Below are positions 37,301 through 40,656 of a stretch of 40,656 nucleotides of DNA, in pieces (the stretch's first letter is position 1; every line of letters begins with the position of its first letter). The translations under genes and the position numbers were made by a program. The notes beneath the pieces are model-generated. The model had not been told where the DNA came from, made no database searches, and saw nothing but the letters and a program-made list of their open reading frames with translations. The stretch spans positions 1 through 40,656 of the forward strand of contig NZ_VWPL01000031.1 of NCBI RefSeq assembly GCF_008630065.1, read 5' to 3'. Origin of the DNA: Blastochloris sulfoviridis (lineage in GTDB: Bacteria > Pseudomonadota > Alphaproteobacteria > Rhizobiales > Xanthobacteraceae).

Positions 37301-37489
37301 GATGAAGCCCTGGATCAGGTCGGCGGACGCACCGGTGTAGATGGTGGTGATGGTGACGGTGGTCTCGTCGACCTTGGGATGCTCGCGCAGCTGCAGGTTC
37401 ATCAGGCCCTGCGCGCCGAGCAGCATGATCAACAGGCTGACCACCGCCGACAGCACCGGCCGGCGGATGAAGAGTTCGGTAAAGCTCAT
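34400..37489 (-). CDS. RND-family multidrug efflux permease (HAE-1-like)
   Basis: Inner-membrane proton-driven pump of 1029 residues, the standard RND length. It begins MSFTELFIRRPVLSAVVSLL with the first membrane helix, then the large porter loop, then helices 2-6 at about 335-480 with the proton-relay pair Asp400-Asp401 in GLVVDDAIVVVENIHRHIEEG (quoted in part), then the second half with a matching layout and the C-terminal helices ending FTLFVVPMFYTFIA. Membrane fusion protein and permease genes overlap by four bases (ATGA). No outer-membrane channel gene is present, so a TolC-like protein must come from elsewhere. The substrates are not predictable. Expression is probably repressed by the divergent TetR protein. 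Confidence 0.96.
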   Translation of the reverse strand: MSFTELFIRRPVLSAVVSLLIMLLGAQGLMNLQLREHPKVDETTVTITTIYTGASADLIQGFISEPIAKAVSSAEGVDYVTSQSRLGNSKVSVRMRLNTDPNAALTEVTAKVQTVRAQLPTDAEDPVIVKGTGESIALMYLTFASSEMTPEQVTEFLTRVVQPRFATLNGVGSAEILGGREFSMRVWLDPVRLAARNVTASDVLVAIRASNFLAAPGKTQNDYVAYAIEMQTTLQTPESFGALPIRAQGDQLVRLRDVADVALGPENTDTKVSFSGREGTFIGITPAPGANPLSVAREIHQAIKDIQPTLPRGMTAEVVYDASNFISASIKEVFFTIGEAALIVILVILLFLGSIRSVIIPVVTIPLSLIGVGLVLFILGYSINLLTLLAMVLAIGLVVDDAIVVVENIHRHIEEGLDPVDAAIVGMKEIFSPIVSMTITLAAVYAPIGFTQGLTGTLFREFAFTLAGAVIISGIIAVTLSPMMSSKLLKPHGGHSGFSGVVDRVFTHVENWYGRRLKGSLAYRPVTLGIVVVMLATTGFLFTKTQSELAPDEDQGAFLGLVETPKYATVDYAQRFADGFLTPDGKIPEVVDTFAILGIDGGGSGFIGFKLKEWDERKDRKAEAIKQDIQKMLDANAGLQAFVFAPPSLPGTGDGLPVQYVLRTIGDAAQVYEVAEQVRLKALASGKFIVVQNSVSFQTPRARIVIDRDRAAALGVSVADIGTTLGTLVGGASISKFDRDNRSYDVITQVNQVDRLNPERLGDYYVRAVSGAMVPLSALVRIDTDASPAAIEQFNQLNSATVSGLPVPGVTTTEALQTLRQIAAGIMPVGFYEDYAGQSRLEVQESSSIGLAFGLALIVIYLVLAAQFESFRDPFVIMMSVPLSMFGAIAFLNLGFATLNIYTQVGLITLIGLITKHGILIVQFANELQISKGLDRMAAVQEAAKIRLRPILMTTAAMVLGVVPLLYASGAGAAARFSMGLVIATGMSIGTVFTLFVVPMFYTFIAKDKRVVAKTPSPMLAQGSPAQPV

Positions 37490-38616
37490 GGCCGCGCCGG
37501 ATCCCGCACCGGAATGCCGGTGACATCAATGGTGTTGTCGATCTTGACCGGCGCACCGGCCTGCAGCTTGTTCTGGCCGGAGACGACGATGCGCTCGCCC
37601 GGCATCAGGCCGGACAGCACCTCGGAGCGGCCGCCGTCGCGCCGGCCGACCTTGACGAACACCTGCTTGACGGTGAGCGCCGGCTGGCCGTCCTTCGCCG
37701 TCTCCTCCACCACATAGACGTAGTCGCCATAGAGGCTGGTCACCACCGCGGTCTGCGGCACCACCACCACATTGGGCTCGTCCGGCAGGTCGATGCGCAC
37801 GCGCAGGAACTGGCCGGGGACGACCGCCCGGTCGCGATTGTCGTCGAGCAGCCCCTGCACCGACACCAGCCGGGTCTGCGGGTCGATGCGCGGGTCGATG
37901 CCGATGATCCGGCCGGTGCGGTCGAGCCGGTCGTCGGAGGCGCCGAAGCGCACCGGCTGGCCGATCCTCACCTTGCCAACCACCTGCTCGGGCACAGTGA
38001 AATCGACCTTCATCTGGTCGAGATGCTGCAACGTCGCCACCACCGTGCCCGGCTGCACGTACTGGCCGGGATTGATGCGGGCGATGCCGATTGTGCCGGA
38101 GAACGGCGCCTTCAGCGCCTTCTGGTCGATGATCGCCCGGTAGCGCTCGAGCTTGGAGCGGGCGGCGGCGAGCTGCGCCACCATCTGGTCGAACTGCGCC
38201 TCGGTGTCGAAGCCGCGGGTGCGCAGCGTCTCGGTGCGCTTGAGGTTGGATTCGCCGAGCTTGACCGCCGCCTCGGCGTCGATCAGGTCGGCTCGCTCCA
38301 CCGCATCGTCGATCTGGACGACGATGCTGCCCTTCTCGATGTGCTGGTTGGGCTGGAACAGGATGTCCTTGACCAGCCCGCCGATCTGCACCGCGAGCTC
38401 CACGCCGTTCTCGGCCCGTGCGGTGCCGATCGCCGCGATGCCGGGCTTCCACGTGGTCGCCTTGACCTCCGTCGCCGACACCGTCTGCGCTGGCCGCGGC
38501 ATGTTGGCGAAGATGTCGGCGATCAGCTTGTCGCGGAAGAAATTGAACCACACCAGCCCGGCACACAGGCCAACAGCCAGAAAGGCTACCAGGAAGACGA
38601 CGATCCGCCGTTTCAT
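37486..38616 (-). CDS. RND efflux membrane fusion protein (periplasmic adaptor)
   Basis: Adaptor of 376 residues. It has one N-terminal membrane segment or signal anchor (4-26, RIVVFLVAFLAVGLCAGLVW), then the lipoyl-like half motif GGLVKDILFQPNQHIEKGSI, an alpha-hairpin (about 105-160, ADLIDAEAAVKLGESNLKRT), the second lipoyl half (IIDQKALKAPFSGTIGIARI, with NPGQYVQPGTVV) and beta-barrel and membrane-proximal domains. It links the RND permease with an outer-membrane channel. The ATG at 38616 was chosen because it starts the membrane segment; the frame continues to 38670. It is first in the operon, and its stop overlaps the permease start. Promoter and operators lie 125-180 bases upstream. Confidence 0.94.
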   Translation of the reverse strand: MKRRIVVFLVAFLAVGLCAGLVWFNFFRDKLIADIFANMPRPAQTVSATEVKATTWKPGIAAIGTARAENGVELAVQIGGLVKDILFQPNQHIEKGSIVVQIDDAVERADLIDAEAAVKLGESNLKRTETLRTRGFDTEAQFDQMVAQLAAARSKLERYRAIIDQKALKAPFSGTIGIARINPGQYVQPGTVVATLQHLDQMKVDFTVPEQVVGKVRIGQPVRFGASDDRLDRTGRIIGIDPRIDPQTRLVSVQGLLDDNRDRAVVPGQFLRVRIDLPDEPNVVVVPQTAVVTSLYGDYVYVVEETAKDGQPALTVKQVFVKVGRRDGGRSEVLSGLMPGERIVVSGQNKLQAGAPVKIDNTIDVTGIPVRDPARP

Positions 38617-38741
38617 GAGTTCACACGCATGGGCAAGGGGGAGGCGGACTCCGCAAGGCCAAGCCCGCACCGCCGAACTGGGCGAGGACGCGAGCCGGCC
38701 GGCGAAAAGCTCTTGCGGACCCGCCGGTCATGATCGTAGCT

Positions 38742-38769
38742 TATATACCGTCCAGCCGGTGCAGTGCAA
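38742..38769 (-). promoter_or_regulatory. Promoter of the efflux operon
   Basis: On the minus strand TTGCAC (38769-38764), 16 bases, TATATA (38747-38742); a shift by one gives ATATAA with a 17-base spacer. The spacer contains one TetR-type half-conserved palindrome (38746-38761), so a bound repressor would block RNA polymerase. The leader to the ATG at 38616 is about 120 bases. Confidence 0.6.
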
Positions 38770-38792
38770 GAGGGTCTACCGTCCGGACGGTA
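38746..38792. promoter_or_regulatory. Pair of TetR-type operators
   Basis: Site 1, 38777-38792, is a perfect 16-base palindrome TACCGTCCGGACGGTA. Site 2, 38746-38761, TACCGTCCAGCCGGTG, matches site 1 at 12 of 16 positions. Their starts are 31 bases apart, about three helical turns, so dimers would bind on the same face. They lie between the divergent tetR and efflux genes, 22 bases before the tetR ATG. Confidence 0.72.
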
Positions 38793-38813
38793 CAGATTGG
38801 GGCACCCTTGCGA

Positions 38814-39386
38814 ATGGCCGGCGAACGTCGCACCCGAACCAACTCGCGATCCCGCATTCTCGATGCGGCCGCCGAGATCGTAGCCGAGATCGGCGCCGGC
38901 AAGATGACGCTGGACGCGGTGGCCGAGCGGGCCGGGCTAAGCAAGGGCGGCCTTCTCTACAACTTTCCCAGCAAAGACGCCCTTTTGCAGGCAATGATCG
39001 AGCGCATGGTGGAGGACGGGATCACCGAGCGCGAGGCCTCGCGCTCCGCCCACGCCCATCGCCCCAATGTCGAGGCCCGCTGCATCATCGCCTCCGACCT
39101 CGCCCATTGCGGCAGCCACAGCCGCGACGTCGCCAGCGGCATGCTCGCCGCCATATCGGAGAACCCCAGCCTGCTGGAGCCGGTGCGCAAGGTGGTGGCC
39201 GAGGAATGGGCGATGATGCGGGCGAGCGACTGCCCCGAACTGTCGGCGATCGCCTGGCTCGCCGTGCAGGGGCTGATGTCGCTCGACATGTTCGCGATCA
39301 GCCCGGTCACCCCTGAGGATCGCGAGCACATCCTGGCGGCGCTGGACCGTCTGCTCGACTGCCGCGCCTTGCCCGCGCCGCAGTAA
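38814..39386 (+). CDS. TetR-family transcriptional regulator of the efflux operon
   Basis: Repressor of 190 residues with an N-terminal TetR helix-turn-helix: RILDAAAEIVAEIGAGKMTL then DAVAERAGLSKGGLLYNFPSKDALLQAMIE (quoted in two parts; recognition helix about 42-51). The C-terminal ligand and dimer domain is about 65-190 (helical, with HAHRPNVEARCIIASDLAH), in the form of the smaller C-terminal TetR groups. It is divergent from the RND pump genes, and two palindromic operators lie between them, which is the classical arrangement for a repressor released by a pump substrate. The start at 38814 follows a GGGG stretch; frames upstream run through the operators and are not used. Effector unknown. 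Confidence 0.93.
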   Translation: MAGERRTRTNSRSRILDAAAEIVAEIGAGKMTLDAVAERAGLSKGGLLYNFPSKDALLQAMIERMVEDGITEREASRSAHAHRPNVEARCIIASDLAHCGSHSRDVASGMLAAISENPSLLEPVRKVVAEEWAMMRASDCPELSAIAWLAVQGLMSLDMFAISPVTPEDREHILAALDRLLDCRALPAPQ

Positions 39387-39390
39387 TACG

Positions 39391-39422
39391 AACGGCCCCG
39401 AACGCTGGCGCGTGGGGCCGTT
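39391..39422 (+). terminator. Terminator-like hairpin after tetR
   Basis: AACGGCCCC and GGGGCCGTT pair perfectly (9 bases) around a 14-base loop that contains ACGC/GCGT. It starts five bases after the TGA/TAA stop of tetR. There is only a TT after the stem, so efficiency is uncertain. Confidence 0.6.
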
Positions 39423-39552
39423 GACTCTCGCGGATTCTCCTGTCGGAAACCAAAGACGTCACGACAACCCGGCACCGCGCCCGCCGGCCAGCCTTCGCTG
39501 TCAGCGGCTTCATGCGGCGTCCGGGATCGACGCGCCTTCGCCGGGCGCGCGA

Positions 39553-39798
39553 CTATCGCGACGACAACGCCCGGGAGACGGTCTTGCGCTTTGCCTTGGC
39601 GGCCTTCGGCGTGGCTTTCGGCAAGGTCGCATCCCTGGCCAAGCGCTGCTCCCGCAACCTGGCGGTCTTTTCGAGGACGGCAGCCTGATCGGCGCGATAT
39701 TCGGCCAACGCGGCCACGCCATCCTTTTCGGCCGCTTCCTTGCGAAAATGCCGATTGGCCTTCCGGGTCGCCGCGCTCTGCGGATGGCTGTCATTCAT
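39553..39798 (-). CDS. Small conserved basic protein of unknown function
   Basis: Protein of 81 residues, very rich in Lys, Arg and Ala (MNDSHPQSAATRKANRHFRK... ending in KRKTVSRALSSR). The central helix EKDGVAALAEYRADQAAVLE then KTARLREQRLARDAT reads as one long amphipathic helix. Similar small proteins with this helix and a Lys/Ala-rich tail occur in Bradyrhizobium-type genomes next to other genes, mostly unannotated. Basic helix and small size suggest nucleic acid or ribosome contact, but that is only a guess. The opposing plus-strand frame (39412-39819) is not protein-like. A terminator-like hairpin lies just 24 bases upstream of its ATG (39821-39857). Confidence 0.78.
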   Translation of the reverse strand: MNDSHPQSAATRKANRHFRKEAAEKDGVAALAEYRADQAAVLEKTARLREQRLARDATLPKATPKAAKAKRKTVSRALSSR

Positions 39799-39820
39799 TT
39801 TGGCGCCCTATGGCTCTGAA

Positions 39821-39857
39821 AGAAAAAACCTCGCGATCCGGCGCGCCAGACGCGAGG
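39821..39857 (-). terminator. Terminator-like hairpin just upstream of the small basic gene
   Basis: On the minus strand CCTCGCG, a 15-base loop, CGCGAGG, then TTTTTTCT. Extended pairing with a bulge reaches GA/TC. The U tract ends 24 bases before the ATG at 39798. It could end a transcript from upstream (a small RNA or leader) or be an attenuator that controls the downstream gene. On the plus strand it is followed by CTCAATT, so it acts only leftwards. Confidence 0.65.
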
Positions 39858-39914
39858 CTCAATTCCGAGCTTTGCCAGTACATCCGTGGTCAAAACTCAC
39901 AACCCATGACATCC

Positions 39915-39985
39915 TCGACAAAAGCGGAAACCGGTTTTGCGAAAGAGAATGCAACAGCTCGATACCTAAGTGCGTCCACCTGGTT
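39915..39985. repeat. Intergenic repeat, GGAACCGGTTTTGCG family
   Basis: GACAAAAGCGGAAACCGGTT then TTGCGAAAGAGAATGCAACA match 20763-20830 in the core and in the tail ending CTAAGTGCGTCC versus CTTAGAGCGTCC. It lies in the 357-base stretch between the small basic gene and the cold-shock gene. The remaining part of that stretch shows no gene. Confidence 0.7.
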
Positions 39986-40146
39986 CAACAAGACCGGCGG
40001 ACGCTCTAGTGGCTTCCGAGGGTTCCCGTCATGATCGACGGAAACGGCCTTCCAGAAGCATGCTTGCCGAAATCCATTGTTCGACAATGAGATTTACGGC
40101 AGGCACGTGCGTGGCCTTCGGCTTGTTCAGCCCAGACCACACGCAA

Positions 40147-40167
40147 AAGGCTGCCTCAGGCGGCCTT
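40147..40167 (-). terminator. Terminator of the cold-shock gene overlapping its stop codon
   Basis: On the minus strand AAGGC-C-GCC-TGA-GGC-A-GCCTT then TTTTGCG. The arms pair with one G-T, and the loop is the TGA stop codon itself (40158-40156). A tight stem with a T run is a good intrinsic terminator, formed partly from the last codons of the gene. Confidence 0.7.
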
Positions 40168-40365
40168 CAGATTGTCGGCCGACGACTTGCCGGTCCTGCG
40201 GTCCGCGACCACGTCGAAGGACACGCGCTGTCCTTCGTTAAGGCCGTACATCCCGGCCCGCTCGACGGCGCTGATGTGAACGAACACATCCTTGCTGCCA
40301 TCATCCGGCTGGATGAAACCGAAGCCCTTTTGGCCATTGAACCACTTCACGGTTCCTTGCGTCAT
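40156..40365 (-). CDS. Cold-shock protein (CspA family)
   Basis: RNA-binding protein of 69 residues forming one OB fold. RNP1 is KGFGFIQ (13-19) and RNP2 is VFVHIS (27-32). It begins [20 protein letters not shown] (20 residues). Such proteins bind single-stranded RNA and melt structures, helping translation at low temperature or in stationary phase. The family has several paralogues per genome; which one this is cannot be told. AGGAAC lies nine bases before the ATG. A promoter at 40504-40532 gives a leader of about 130 bases, as is typical of csp genes, whose structured leader often responds to temperature. Confidence 0.97.
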   Translation of the reverse strand: MTQGTVKWFNGQKGFGFIQPDDGSKDVFVHISAVERAGMYGLNEGQRVSFDVVADRRTGKSSADNLKAA

Positions 40366-40656
40366 GTATCTAAGTTCCTAAACATGAGGAGTTCGGCGGC
40401 ACGCTTTCGCGGCCGCTCAGTGGTCGAGATTTTGGAGAAGAACCGTTCGTCACGCGCGATTTTCGCGGCGAGGCCAAGTCGTTCGGCCGAAACTCGATAC
40501 TCATTTATAAACGAGCTTGCTGGGCCAAGCAAGGAGAATCCCCCCAGGGCGATCGGGTGAAGAAAGGCGTGACAAGGTCCTGAAGTGCTGAATCTGTCGG
40601 TTCCTTCGATTCGGATGCGGAGGATGGGCGATGGAGCCAGCGGAACCGGACTTTGC
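40366..40656. other. Cold-shock gene leader and intergenic DNA to the window edge
   Basis: The 5' untranslated leader of the cold-shock gene (40366 to about 40497) contains GCGGCCGC and GCGCGATTTTCGCGG-type inverted segments. From 40533 to the end I see no credible gene: the plus-strand frame reaching 40560 has no protein-like content. The last 100 bases may be the edge of a gene beginning outside. Confidence 0.45.
40504..40532 (-). promoter_or_regulatory. Promoter of the cold-shock gene
   Basis: On the minus strand TTGCTT (40532-40527), 17 bases, TATAAA (40509-40504). The start point would be about 40497, leaving a leader of about 130 bases before the ATG at 40365. It is the best -10 box in the window. 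Confidence 0.68.

Noticed and set aside
39970-40560. Plus-strand frame of 196 codons over the cold-shock gene
   Set aside because: It is antisense to the CspA-family gene and its promoter; no domain or ribosome-binding site.

Overview
The window is very GC-rich DNA from an alphaproteobacterium, most likely of the order Hyphomicrobiales (Rhizobiales), on the Bradyrhizobium/Rhodopseudomonas/Xanthobacteraceae side. The evidence is a giant hendecad-repeat homologue of the polar-growth protein GPR/RgsE, a cysteine-free 41-residue L36, a PuxB-type ferredoxin next to a thioredoxin-reductase-like ferredoxin-NADP reductase, a pal-cpoB-tilS-ftsH block, and several families of short intergenic palindromes of the kind common in that order. 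This is ordinary chromosome. I see no prophage, insertion sequence, CRISPR array or plasmid functions.

Layout. 1-5 kb: the 5' part of a chemoreceptor gene (minus), a secreted SGNH hydrolase, and a ParD/ParE-type toxin-antitoxin pair between two copies of an intergenic repeat. 5-8.7 kb: ferredoxin reductase and [2Fe-2S] ferredoxin, an unknown helical protein, an orphan HPt phosphotransfer protein and a small conserved unknown. 8.9-16.1 kb: one 2402-codon gene for a membrane-anchored coiled-coil protein built from 11-residue repeats nested in 33- and 99-residue units. 16.5-20.7 kb (minus): a four-gene MCE/Mla-type lipid transport cluster of permease, ATPase, MCE protein and lipoprotein, interrupted by a 159-bp palindrome. 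20.9-22.9 kb: the overlapping pair dgcN-dgcA, probably for D-glutamate use. 23.1-27.0 kb: a CheZ-like phosphatase with a long acidic tail, a PLP-dependent serine/threonine dehydratase and an MGDG-synthase-type glycosyltransferase. 27.2-28.6 kb: tRNA-Cys, rpmJ and a secreted TPR protein.

29-34 kb (minus): pal, cpoB, tilS, ftsH. Here pal is preceded by an RND efflux operon rather than by tolB. 34.4-39.4 kb: the RND pump operon with a divergent TetR regulator and a good pair of palindromic operators. 39.5-40.7 kb: a small conserved unknown gene directly downstream of a terminator-like hairpin, then a cold-shock protein with a clear promoter, a long leader and its own terminator.

Several genes concern the envelope and polar growth: the GPR homologue, Pal/CpoB, the MCE lipid transporter, the glycolipid glycosyltransferase, FtsH and the RND pump. 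In rhizobia, Rgs proteins (including the GPR homologue RgsE) have been linked physically to Tol-Pal, so the GPR and Pal/CpoB genes here may act in one process although they lie 17 kb apart. The strongest candidates for further work are the nested repeat of the GPR homologue, the acidic pentad-repeat tail of the CheZ-like protein, the terminator-like leader before the 81-residue gene, and the regulatory sites before pal, ftsH and the efflux operon. All functions rest on motifs read by eye; no database search was run.
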